Source: Aquabacter sp. (GTDB lineage: Bacteria; Pseudomonadota; Alphaproteobacteria; Rhizobiales; Xanthobacteraceae). Taken from it: a DNA stretch of 8,696 bases. Positions 1 through 7,017 of the stretch are shown one piece after another. Where the stretch lies: NCBI GenBank assembly GCA_030147645.1, contig JASBUY010000148.1, forward strand, positions 1-8,696, read 5' to 3'. A program made the translations under genes and the position numbers. Below the pieces are notes generated by a model, which had not been told where the DNA came from, did no database searches, and worked only from the letters and a program-made list of their open reading frames with translations. Each line of letters begins with the position of its first letter. Within the stretch, counting starts at the first letter, position 1.

Positions 1-70
1 CGGGCGAAAGGTCGAGGCCGGCGGTGCGGGCGGCGGCACACACCGCTTCAGCGGTGAGGGGGGCTGTCAT
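1..70 (-). CDS. Start of an unidentified gene, last visible gene of the ABC transporter operon (partial)
   Basis: An ATG at 70-68 opens a frame that stays open for 23 codons and runs off the window. It overlaps the stop of the ATPase gene in an ATGA arrangement, which points to translational coupling and membership of the same operon. The visible residues begin MTAPLTAEAVCAAARTAGLD and are Ala-rich and probably helical. They do not look like the start of a second ABC ATPase, which would normally show an L-x-(V/I)-x-(N/D/G)-L strand early. A short helical subunit of the AtzG/DUF4089 type, which often precedes amidase genes, is one possibility, but this is a guess from style. The call of a real start is fairly safe; the function is unknown. 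Confidence 0.55.
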   Translation of the reverse strand, partial: MTAPLTAEAVCAAARTAGLDLSP

Positions 71-1110
71 GCGGCCTCCAGAGCGGGGGCGCGGCTGTGG
101 CCGGAGCCGGGAATGACCATGTGGCAGGCGGCAAGATGGCCGCTGGCGTCCACCGAGGACAGGGCGGGCACGGTCTCGCTGCACACCGCCTCCGCGAACG
201 GACAGCGGGTGTGAAAGCGGCATCCCGCGGGCGGATCGATGGGATTGGGCGGATCGCCTGAAATGGGCGGCTCCATGGTGCGCTCGTCCGGGTCCATGGC
301 GGGCATGGCGGCGAGCAGTGCGCGCGTATAGGGGTGGGCGGGGCCGTCATAGACGGCGTCGACCGGGCCAAGCTCCACGACCTGCCCGAGATACATCACC
401 AGCACGCGGTCGGAGATGTAGCGCACCACATTGAGGTCGTGGCTGATGAACAGATAGGTGAGGCCGAATTCGCGCTTGAGATCGGTGAGCAGGTTCAGAA
501 CCTGCGCCTCCACCGATTTGTCGAGGGCGGAGACGGCTTCATCCAGGATCACGAGGCGCGGCTTCAAGGCGAGCGCGCGGGCGATGTTCACGCGCTGGCG
601 CTGGCCGCCGGAGACTTCGTGGGGATAGCGGTTGGCGAACACTTCGGGCCGCAGGCCCACCTTGGTGAGCAGGTCGCGGGCCAGGGCGCGCGCGTCCTTG
701 TCCGAGATGCCGTGGACCTTCGGCCCGAAGGCGATGCTGTCCTCGATGGTCAGGCGCGGGTTGAGCGAAGCATAGCTGTCCTGAAACACCATCTGCATGC
801 CGCGCCGCAGCTCGCGTAGGGTCAGCGTCTCGCCCACCAACTGGCCATCGAACAGGATGTCCCCGGAATTACGCGGCATGAGGTGCATAAGGAGGCGCGC
901 GGTGGTGGATTTCCCGCAGCCGCTCTCGCCGACGATGCCCACCGTCTCGCCCTTGCCCACCTGGAACGAGACGTCGTCCACCGCGCGGACGATCTTCTTC
1001 TCGGCGAACAGACCGCCGCCGATGGGGAAATGCTTGGTCAGGCCCTTCACGTCGAGCAGAGGCTGGGCGGCGCCGCCGATATCGGCGATGGGTTCAAGGA
1101 GCGTCGTCAA
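67..1110 (-). CDS. Peptide/opine-type ABC transporter ATP-binding protein, DppF/OppF-like
   Basis: Cytoplasmic ATPase that powers the two permeases encoded just upstream; 347 residues, usual for the family. Visible motifs: Walker A GESGCGKST (61-69), Q-loop Gln110, signature VSGGQRQR (166-173), Walker B LVILDE (186-191), and switch His224. The C-terminal oligopeptide-transporter domain holds Cys297, Cys303, Cys310 and Cys329, matching the four-cysteine cluster that binds an iron-sulfur centre in studied DppD/DppF-type proteins. The start is read as TTG at 1110-1108, overlapping the permease stop as TTGA. No ATG or GTG lies nearby in frame except a GTG that would cut into the conserved first strand, and the open frame further upstream (to 1935) is only the antiparallel-free shadow of the permease gene. 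The type is that of the second ATPase of Dpp systems; no DppD-type partner precedes it. It may act as a homodimer or pair with a subunit encoded outside the window. Confidence 0.93.
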   Translation of the reverse strand: MTTLLEPIADIGGAAQPLLDVKGLTKHFPIGGGLFAEKKIVRAVDDVSFQVGKGETVGIVGESGCGKSTTARLLMHLMPRNSGDILFDGQLVGETLTLRELRRGMQMVFQDSYASLNPRLTIEDSIAFGPKVHGISDKDARALARDLLTKVGLRPEVFANRYPHEVSGGQRQRVNIARALALKPRLVILDEAVSALDKSVEAQVLNLLTDLKREFGLTYLFISHDLNVVRYISDRVLVMYLGQVVELGPVDAVYDGPAHPYTRALLAAMPAMDPDERTMEPPISGDPPNPIDPPAGCRFHTRCPFAEAVCSETVPALSSVDASGHLAACHMVIPGSGHSRAPALEAA

Positions 1111-1994
1111 TTGCGGATGTCCATGGCGCTGCGCAGCCCGTCGCTGAGCATGTTGAAGCAGATGGAGACGGCGAAGATCATCACGCCCGGCAGCGCGGCG
1201 ACGCCGGGATTGACGTAGATGGCGGTGCGCAGCGTGTTGAGCATCAGGCCCCATTCGGGCTCCGGCGGCTTGGTGCCGAGACCGAGGAAGGACAGGCCCG
1301 CCGCAAGGATCATGGAGACCGAGATTAGCCCCGTCGCATAGACGAAGATGGGGCCCAGCACATTGCCCAGCATATGCACGCGCATGATGGTGAACGGGCC
1401 GGCCCCGGAGGCGCGCGCGGCATCCACGAAGTCGAGATTGCGCACGCTGGTCGTCACGCTCTCGGCGACGCGCGTGATCTGCGGAATGAAGACCACGGTC
1501 AGCGAAACGATGGAATTGACGATGCCTGCGCCCAGAACGCCCGAAATGGCGATGGCGAGCAGCACGGAGGGGAAGGCGTAGAACACATCCACCGTGCGCA
1601 TGATGGCGGTGTTCACCTTGCCGCCAGCATAGCCGGCCACGAGCCCGAGGCTGGTGCCGATGCAGAAGGCGAGGATGACCGGCAGGATGCCGATGAGCAG
1701 CGACAGGCGCCCGCCATAGATCAGGCGCGAAAGCATGTCGCGGCCGAGTTCGTCGGTGCCGAGCGGATAGCCCGGCGTGCCGATGGGGCGCAGGCGGCGG
1801 ATCATGGAGCCCTGATAGGGGTCCGCCAGATGCAGGAGAGGCGCGAAGATGGCGGCGAGCAGGATGGCGAGCAGGATGGCGGCGCACACAACGCTCACCT
1901 TGTCGCGCATCAGGCGGCGGCCGACGGTGGCCCAATAGCCCCGTGCCTTGTGGACCGGGGCGGCTTGAAGGGAAGCGTCGCTGGCGGCGGTCAT
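1107..1994 (-). CDS. Peptide/opine-type ABC transporter permease, DppC-like
   Basis: Inner-membrane permease subunit, 295 residues, typical length. It has an N-terminal cytoplasmic stretch (1-33), a first membrane helix about 34-54, the conserved periplasmic-to-membrane motif GTDELGRD (79-86) with GGRLSLLIG (94-102), and the cytoplasmic EAA loop at about 190-211 (DAARASGAG...H-x-x-x-N) that docks on the ATPase. LSFLGLG (235-241) and EWG (247-249) near the C terminus are also diagnostic for DppC/OppC proteins. ATG start at 1994, only 4 nt after the DppB-like stop, with a GGAG ribosome binding site inside the end of that gene. It should form a heterodimer with the DppB-like permease. Its stop overlaps the TTG start of the ATPase. 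No damage is seen. Confidence 0.95.
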   Translation of the reverse strand: MTAASDASLQAAPVHKARGYWATVGRRLMRDKVSVVCAAILLAILLAAIFAPLLHLADPYQGSMIRRLRPIGTPGYPLGTDELGRDMLSRLIYGGRLSLLIGILPVILAFCIGTSLGLVAGYAGGKVNTAIMRTVDVFYAFPSVLLAIAISGVLGAGIVNSIVSLTVVFIPQITRVAESVTTSVRNLDFVDAARASGAGPFTIMRVHMLGNVLGPIFVYATGLISVSMILAAGLSFLGLGTKPPEPEWGLMLNTLRTAIYVNPGVAALPGVMIFAVSICFNMLSDGLRSAMDIRN

Positions 1995-1998
1995 GGGC

Positions 1999-2943
1999 TC
2001 AGCTCCGCTTGATGCGCGGATCGATGGCGGCCTGCGCCACGTCCACGAGCAGGTTCAGGAAAACGAAGAACAAGGCGAGCACCAGGATGGTCCCCTGAAG
2101 CAGCGGCAGGTCGCGCTGGAAGATGGCGGAGTTCAGAAGAAAACCGGTGCCTGGCCAGGAAAAGACCGTCTCGATCAGGATGGAGCCGCCCAGCAGATAT
2201 CCGAGCTGGAGGCCCATGACGGCGATGGCGGTCGGCGCGGCGTTCTTCACCACGTGGCGGAATACCTGGCGCTCGAGCAGACCCTTGGAGCGCAGCGCCT
2301 CGACGAAATCCTGCGAGAGGATGTCGCCGGTCAGCGCACGCACCGTGCGGGTGACGATGCCCATAGGGATCACGGACATGGTGACGGCCGGCAGGATGAG
2401 GAAGCGGATATGCGCCCAGTCCCAGGCCCAGCCGCCCGGCCCGGCGCCCACTGCTGGGAGCCAGTTGAGCGTCACGGAGAAGATGATCACCAACACCATG
2501 CCCAGCCAGTAATGGGGCACGGAGACGCCGGTGACGGCGATGCCGGTGGCGAGTTTGTCCACCCAGGTATTGCGGAAATAGCCGGCGATCAGGCCGAAGA
2601 AGATGCCGAGGATGAAGCCGATAAGCGAGGCGGTGACCGCGAGGATGAAGGTGTTGCCCACCGCCCGCATGACTTCCGTGAAGACCGGCCGGCCGGTGGC
2701 GATGGAAGTTCCAAGATCGCCATGCAGCGCCTTCCACACCCAAAGCCCGAACTGGACCGGCAAGGGCCGGTCGAAGCCGTAGGCGGCGCGCAATTGGGCG
2801 GCGAGTTCCTGTGAGGCGTCCGGCGGCAGGACCGCCACCAGGGGATCACCGGGCGTGATGTGCACCAGAAGGAAACACACGAGCGCCACCGAGATCACGA
2901 TCGGAATGACGTAGATGATGCGTCGCAGGACATAGATCAGCAC
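1999..2943 (-). CDS. Peptide/opine-type ABC transporter permease, DppB-like
   Basis: Inner-membrane permease subunit, 314 residues, full length. The first helix follows the family pattern (LRRIIYVIPIVISV, 6-19), then HITPGDP (28-34), GDLGTS (75-80), TM helices around 97-121 and 137-160, the EAA loop FVEALRSKGL (213-222) continuing to VKNA (232-235), ETVFSWPGTG (258-267), and a DPRIK C terminus (308-312). The start is GTG at 2943-2941: no ATG is present upstream, and a GAGG at 2957-2954 sits 10 nt before it. A strong stem-loop lies between the binding-protein stop and this start. Partner of the DppC-like protein; substrate unknown. Confidence 0.94.
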   Translation of the reverse strand: MLIYVLRRIIYVIPIVISVALVCFLLVHITPGDPLVAVLPPDASQELAAQLRAAYGFDRPLPVQFGLWVWKALHGDLGTSIATGRPVFTEVMRAVGNTFILAVTASLIGFILGIFFGLIAGYFRNTWVDKLATGIAVTGVSVPHYWLGMVLVIIFSVTLNWLPAVGAGPGGWAWDWAHIRFLILPAVTMSVIPMGIVTRTVRALTGDILSQDFVEALRSKGLLERQVFRHVVKNAAPTAIAVMGLQLGYLLGGSILIETVFSWPGTGFLLNSAIFQRDLPLLQGTILVLALFFVFLNLLVDVAQAAIDPRIKRS

Positions 2944-2970
2944 GGGCCGGAAACCTCAGCGCGGGAGCAG

Positions 2971-2999
2971 GACACGGGGCGCAGCGCGCGCCCCGTGTC
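2971..2999 (-). promoter_or_regulatory. Intercistronic stem-loop between binding-protein and permease genes
   Basis: Perfect 12-bp inverted repeat, GACACGGGGCGC at 2971-2982 and GCGCCCCGTGTC at 2988-2999, with a 5-nt loop. In the minus-strand transcript it begins 7 nt after the binding-protein stop codon and ends 13 nt before the GAGG ribosome binding site of the permease. No T-run follows, so it is not a classic intrinsic terminator. Stem-loops at this place in other binding-protein operons stabilise the upstream mRNA or thin transcription so that binding protein outnumbers permease; that role here is inference. Confidence 0.8.
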
Positions 3000-3006
3000 G
3001 TCTTGA

Positions 3007-4680
3007 TCAGGGGGTGACCGTGATGGGAGAGAAGTCGATGAACCAGCTCTTGGGCTGGATAACCCCCTTCACCTTCGGCGACATGGCGCGCGGCCCCACA
3101 TCGTGGGCGACATAGAGGAAGGCCGCGTCATTCACCGAGGCCGCATGGAGCGCGGCCAGCGCCTTGTCCCGCTCGGCGGGATCGAAGGTGGAGCGGGCGG
3201 TCTTCACCAGTTCGTCGAACTTGGGCTCGTTGATGTAGCCCCAGTTATTGGAGACCGGCGGCGCCATGCCCGACTGGAGGAAGCGGACCAGCGCGAAGAA
3301 CGGGTCCATCGCCGCATAGGTGACATTGATGGAGTTGGAGCCGTTCGCGGTGGGGTCCTTTGCGCCGCGCCGCCAGTTGGTGAACAGCGTGTTCCACTCG
3401 ATCACGTCCAGCGACACGTCGAAATAGCATTCGGCGAGCGCCTGCTGGAGATACTCGTTCATGGGCAGGGGCATCATTTGGCCCGAGCCGGAAGCCGAGG
3501 TCTGGTTCTTGACCTTCAGCTTCTTGTCGGGGCCAAAACCGGCCTCCTTCATGAGCTTCTGGGCTTCCTTCACATCATATTTGATCTGGAAGGTGACGTC
3601 GCCGCGCCAGGGATGGCCGGGCTCGAATGTGCCGGTGGCGGGCACCATGAGGCCGCCCAGCAGTCCGTTCTTCATGCCTTCGCGGTCGATGCACAGATTG
3701 GCTGCCTTGCGCACGCGAATGTCGTTCCAGGGCGAGCCTTCGATACGGGAGAACTGCCAGGGCCACACGTGCGGCTGCTCGTTCTGGTAGATCTGGAATC
3801 CGCGCTGCTTCAACTGGGGCAAGGCATCCGGCGCGGGCGCCTCGATCCAGTCCACCTGACCGGCGAGGAGCGCCGCCGTGCGGGCATTGGCCTCCGGCAT
3901 GGGCAGCAGCACCATGCGGTCGGTCTTGGGCACGCGGTCCTTGTCCCAATAGGCGTCGTTCTTCGCAAGTTCCAGCCGCTCGCGCGGAACGAACTTGGTC
4001 ATCTTCCAGGGGCCGGTGCCGGAGGCGTCGGCGGCAAAGGCGGTCCAGGCGGCCGCGGCCTTGGCCTTCGCGTCGGCACCCTCGGCCTTGTCGTAGAGCG
4101 CCTGCCACTTTGCGGGGCTGACGATGAACAGGTTGGTGAGATTGTAGGGCAGGAAGCTGTCCGGCTCCTTGGTCACAATCTCGACCGTGAGGTCGTCGAT
4201 CTTGCGCGCCTTGACCAAAGTCGGCATGCGCGAGGCGGTGACCCCCACCTGGCTCGCGTCGAATTGCGGGGCTTCCTTGTTCAGCACCTTGTCGACGTTC
4301 CACACCACGGCGTCGGCGGTGAAGGGAGAGCCGTCATGGAACGTCACGCCGGGGCGCAGCTTGAAGATCCACTTGGTCTTGTCCGCATCGTCCACCTTCC
4401 ACTCGGTGGCGAGGCCCGGCTTTAGGGTGCTGGCTTTCTCGGCGGAGGACAGGTCCCAATTGACCATACCGTCATACATGGTGAGGCCGGTGAACCGGTT
4501 GCCCTCGAAGCCCTGGTCCGGCTGACCGAGGGTGCGCGGGATATCCGCCGCGGTCATGCCGATGCGCAGCGTGGACTGCGCGCTGGCGAGCGAGGGCACC
4601 AGGAAGGCGGCCGCCGTAGCCAGGAGGAGGGCCGCGCCGGCGCGGCGCCCCTGGCGGTGGGCAATCTTGGAAATCGGCAT
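3007..4680 (-). CDS. Periplasmic substrate-binding protein of an ABC importer (SBP family 5, DppA/OppA-like)
   Basis: Captures the substrate in the periplasm and delivers it to the permease pair encoded downstream; 557 residues, usual for family 5. A Sec signal peptide is clear: basic N-region (K5 to R13), hydrophobic core about 15-30, and an A-S-A cleavage site after residue 34. The family signature is visible as KWIFKLRPGVTFHDGSPF (103-120) followed by ADAVVWN (122-128). The start is placed at ATG 4680-4678 because it gives a proper signal peptide and follows GAGGGG (4696-4691) by 10 nt; an ATG at 4734 would add 18 unlikely residues. First gene of the operon. Family members bind peptides, opines, nickel chelates, haem or sugars, and nothing visible picks one. 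The associated ATPase and permeases make the transport role firm. Confidence 0.95.
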   Translation of the reverse strand: MPISKIAHRQGRRAGAALLLATAAAFLVPSLASAQSTLRIGMTAADIPRTLGQPDQGFEGNRFTGLTMYDGMVNWDLSSAEKASTLKPGLATEWKVDDADKTKWIFKLRPGVTFHDGSPFTADAVVWNVDKVLNKEAPQFDASQVGVTASRMPTLVKARKIDDLTVEIVTKEPDSFLPYNLTNLFIVSPAKWQALYDKAEGADAKAKAAAAWTAFAADASGTGPWKMTKFVPRERLELAKNDAYWDKDRVPKTDRMVLLPMPEANARTAALLAGQVDWIEAPAPDALPQLKQRGFQIYQNEQPHVWPWQFSRIEGSPWNDIRVRKAANLCIDREGMKNGLLGGLMVPATGTFEPGHPWRGDVTFQIKYDVKEAQKLMKEAGFGPDKKLKVKNQTSASGSGQMMPLPMNEYLQQALAECYFDVSLDVIEWNTLFTNWRRGAKDPTANGSNSINVTYAAMDPFFALVRFLQSGMAPPVSNNWGYINEPKFDELVKTARSTFDPAERDKALAALHAASVNDAAFLYVAHDVGPRAMSPKVKGVIQPKSWFIDFSPITVTP

Positions 4681-4689
4681 CAGGTGACG

Positions 4690-4714
4690 TCCCCTCTGTG
4701 AGCACGGGAGGGGA
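4690..4714 (-). promoter_or_regulatory. Hairpin that buries the ribosome binding site of the binding-protein gene
   Basis: In the minus-strand transcript a TCCCCTC segment (4714-4708) can pair over 7 bp with GAGGGGA (4696-4690), leaving an 11-nt loop. The second arm contains the Shine-Dalgarno sequence of the binding-protein gene, 10 nt before its ATG. Opening and closing of this stem could tune translation. A further small hairpin lies upstream in the leader (GGGGC 4748-4752 with GCCCC 4757-4761, GAGA loop on the plus strand). The pairing is seen; the regulatory use is inference. Confidence 0.45.
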
Positions 4715-4795
4715 TGTAGCAACCGGCGTGCCATCGCCGATCCGGCAGGGGCGAGAGCCCCGCAGGGCGGATGACGCTAGGGAAAATAGAGGTTT

Positions 4796-4811
4796 AAAAC
4801 GTCGTCGTTTT
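4796..4811. repeat. Small inverted repeat in the leader of the transporter operon
   Basis: AAAACG (4796-4801) and CGTTTT (4806-4811) flank a 4-nt loop, just downstream of the predicted transcription start of the binding-protein operon. It could be an early leader hairpin or a second protein site next to the palindrome at 4829-4849. It is short and could be chance in an AT-rich patch. Confidence 0.3.
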
Positions 4812-4819
4812 GTCGGTGA

Positions 4820-4848
4820 AATATTCGGTTTGCACAATTTGTATGCAA
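4820..4848 (-). promoter_or_regulatory. Candidate sigma-70-type promoter of the ABC transporter operon
   Basis: Read on the minus strand: TTGCAT (4848-4843) as -35, a 17-nt spacer, and AATATT (4825-4820) as -10. Each hexamer matches the sigma-70 consensus at four positions. It lies in the only AT-rich patch of the 291-nt gap between the chemoreceptor and the binding-protein gene. Transcription would start near 4813 and give a leader of about 130 nt. The remainder of the gap (about 4850-4971) shows no gene and no clear terminator for the chemoreceptor. Confidence 0.4.
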
Positions 4849-4849
4849 A
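4829..4849. promoter_or_regulatory. Palindromic candidate operator overlapping the -35 element
   Basis: TTTGCA (4829-4834) and TGCAAA (4844-4849) form a perfect 6-bp inverted repeat around 9 nt. Nested in it are ACAA-T-TTGT (4834-4842) and the near-palindrome TTTGTATGCAAA (4838-4849). The latter has the look of GntR/FCD-family operators, in which a TTGT-AT-ACAA-like core is common. Its overlap with the proposed -35 hexamer would suit repression. No regulator gene is in the window, so the binding protein is unknown. Confidence 0.4.
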
Positions 4850-4971
4850 TGATCGTCTCTGCCGCTTTTATGCGCTGCGTAAGCCTTGAACGCTTGTTCA
4901 TATGCGTCTTCACATGCATCGCCCGAGCCACGGACCGAAGCGCCGGCCGAGCTGCGGGTGCTGCGTTCAGC

Positions 4972-6999
4972 TCAGGCGGCGCGGATGGCGTCGACGAAGC
5001 GCTGCACGCGGGCCTGTAGCGCCGCCGCTTCCTGGGAAAGATGGGTGGCGGCGCCGAGCACCTGTCCCGCATCGGTTCCAGTCGCCGAGGCACCGGCCTG
5101 CACATCGGTGACATTGCTGGAGACTTCCGCCGTGCCGGCGGCGGCCTGCATTACGCTGGAGGCGATCTCGCGGGTCGCCGCGCCCTGCTGGTTCATGGCT
5201 TCCGCGATATCGGAGGAGATGGCGTTGATCTCATCAATGACCGCGCCGATTTCCTGAATGGCCTGGACCGCGTCGCGCGAGACGTCCTGAATTTCCTTGA
5301 TCTGCGAGGAAATGTCGTTGGTGGCCTTTGCGGTCTGGTTGGCGAGCGACTTCACTTCCTGCGCCACCACCGCGAAGCCCTTTCCGGCTTCGCCAGCGCG
5401 GGCGGATTCAATGGTGGCGTTCAGCGCCAGCAGATTGGTCTGCTCGGCAATGGCATTGATGAGGCTGACGATCTCGGAAATGCGCGCGCTGGCGGAGACG
5501 AGGCTCTGCACCGTGCGGTCGGTCTCCTGCGCGGACGCGGCGGCACGCTCAGCCACCGCCCGCGAACTTTGGACGCGATTGGAGATTTCGCCGATGGAGG
5601 CGGCCAATTCCTCCGAGGCGGCGGCGACGCTGCGCACATTGGCCGAAGCCTGCTCGGCGGCCGCTGCCGCGCCTTGGGCGTTGCGGGCGCTGGCATCCGC
5701 CGTGGTGCTGAGCGAAGAGGCCGTGCTCTCCAGCTTCCCGGACGCGCCGGACAAAAGGGTGAGGACGCCGGTAATGTCCTGGTTGAAATCGACGATGAGC
5801 CGCTCGATGGCCTCGCTGCGGGCCCGCTGCGCTTCGGCGGCCGCATGTTCCTTTGCTTCCAGTTCCGCGCGCTGGATGCCGTGATCCTTGAAGACCTGCA
5901 TGGCCTGCGCCATGGCGCCGATCTCGTCGCGGCGGTCGAGGCCGGGGATCGGGGTGGCGAAATTGCCGCCCGCCAGGGCGTTCATGGCCTGGGTCATGCG
6001 GGCCAGGGGACCGCCAATGGCGCGGCTCAGCAGGACCTGCAGGAGGATCACCGTCAAAATGGCGACGATGGCGGTCGCGATGGCGGCCGTGATCCGCAGC
6101 TGCGTCAGCGCCTCATAGGCGCGAGCGGAATCGATCGCCACCGCGATTTGCCACTTGGCGCCGTCGAGCCCGTCCAGGGGACGGAAGGTGACCAGCATGG
6201 AGGTATCGCCCACCTTCGCCTGGGAAATGGCGGTGGTCATGGGGGGCAGAGCGGCGCCGAACAGATCGGTGAGAGGCTTGCCCACCAAGGCTGCATCCGG
6301 ATGGACCAGGATGGTGCCCGTATCCGAGACCAGGAACGCATAGCCCGCGCCTTCGAAATTGATGGCGCCGAGCCGTTCCTGCAGGGCGGTGATGAAGAAA
6401 TCGCCCCCCACGACCCCGGCCAGCTGGTTCTGCACATACACAGGCACCGCGGCGGTGATGACCAGCTTCTTCGTGGTGGCGTCCACATAAGGCGGGGTGA
6501 GGACCGCCCCGCGCGCCGCATCCGCCGCCTGGTACCAGGGGCGCTTGCGCGGATCGTAGCCGGAGGGCATGGGCTGGAGCGGAGCGTTGTGATGCACGCC
6601 CGCATTGGTGCCGAAATACACACCCTTGAACTGGCGCAGCAGCACGGGATTGTCCAAGAGGCGCGGCGCGGCGTCCGGCGCCTTGGCGATGGCGTCCGCC
6701 ACTTCTTGTGTCAGCAGAAGGCGGCCGGCGAACCAGCTTGCGACTGCGTCGGAGGCGAGCAGACTGGAGGCGGAGAGCTTGGCGTCGATCTCGCGCCGCA
6801 TCAGGCCCTGCTGATTGATGTCGATGGCGGCGGCGAAGACGACAAAGGCGATCACGACGCCGGCGGACACGGCGGTGATGATGCGCCGCATGAGCGAGCC
6901 GTGGCGGACTGGAGCGGCCGGTGCGGCGCTTGGCGCCATCGGCGCGGCGCCGCGCAGCGGCAGTGGCTTGGACCCAAGGTCAGCGGACACCATCGACAT
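4972..6999 (-). CDS. Methyl-accepting chemotaxis protein with a dCache_1 sensor, predicted amino-acid receptor
   Basis: Inner-membrane chemoreceptor that signals through CheA/CheW to the flagellar motor; 675 residues from the chosen start. Layout: Ala/Pro-rich cytoplasmic tail (1-37), TM1 about 38-58, periplasmic double-Cache domain about 60-298, TM2 about 302-325, HAMP about 324-376, then the coiled-coil signalling domain with the conserved hairpin tip at about 514-548 (EQTNLLALNATIE, then AGEAGKGFAVVA and QEV). The sensor contains Tyr148, Arg153, Trp155, Tyr156, Tyr171, Asp173 and Asp200, the ligand-binding set of the dCache_1 amino-acid motif. No C-terminal NWETF-like CheR tether is present; the protein ends RFVDAIRAA. 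Start at ATG 6999 is preferred to ATG 7062 because AGGACGAGGG lies just before it; ATG 6993 is a close alternative. It sits upstream of the transporter operon in the same direction, with a 291-nt gap and probably its own promoter. Confidence 0.95.
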   Translation of the reverse strand: MSMVSADLGSKPLPLRGAAPMAPSAAPAAPVRHGSLMRRIITAVSAGVVIAFVVFAAAIDINQQGLMRREIDAKLSASSLLASDAVASWFAGRLLLTQEVADAIAKAPDAAPRLLDNPVLLRQFKGVYFGTNAGVHHNAPLQPMPSGYDPRKRPWYQAADAARGAVLTPPYVDATTKKLVITAAVPVYVQNQLAGVVGGDFFITALQERLGAINFEGAGYAFLVSDTGTILVHPDAALVGKPLTDLFGAALPPMTTAISQAKVGDTSMLVTFRPLDGLDGAKWQIAVAIDSARAYEALTQLRITAAIATAIVAILTVILLQVLLSRAIGGPLARMTQAMNALAGGNFATPIPGLDRRDEIGAMAQAMQVFKDHGIQRAELEAKEHAAAEAQRARSEAIERLIVDFNQDITGVLTLLSGASGKLESTASSLSTTADASARNAQGAAAAAEQASANVRSVAAASEELAASIGEISNRVQSSRAVAERAAASAQETDRTVQSLVSASARISEIVSLINAIAEQTNLLALNATIESARAGEAGKGFAVVAQEVKSLANQTAKATNDISSQIKEIQDVSRDAVQAIQEIGAVIDEINAISSDIAEAMNQQGAATREIASSVMQAAAGTAEVSSNVTDVQAGASATGTDAGQVLGAATHLSQEAAALQARVQRFVDAIRAA

Positions 7000-7007
7000 T
7001 GCTTCAG

Positions 7008-7017
7008 CCCTCGTCCT
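7008..7017 (-). promoter_or_regulatory. Ribosome binding site that decides the chemoreceptor start
   Basis: The minus strand reads AGGACGAGGG here, with its GAGG ending 9 nt before the ATG at 6999. The longer alternative start at ATG 7062 has no purine-rich sequence at a suitable distance before it and would add 21 residues with no family likeness. Confidence 0.6.

Noticed and set aside
1111..1935. Upstream extension of the ATPase frame toward 1935, giving a possible 622-residue fusion
   Set aside because: This part is the out-of-frame shadow of the DppC-like permease, with Arg/His-rich sequence and no domain; the true ATPase begins at 1110.
3103..4425. Open frame on the plus strand (440 codons) opposite the binding-protein gene
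   Set aside because: Antisense shadow of a well-supported family 5 binding protein; no recognisable motif.
4698..4889. Small plus-strand open frame of 63 codons in the gap before the transporter operon
   Set aside because: No ribosome binding site or family likeness, and it runs opposite to the proposed promoter and leader.
4850..4971. Search for an intrinsic terminator after the chemoreceptor
   Set aside because: Only weak, short stems without a T-run were found, so no terminator is called.
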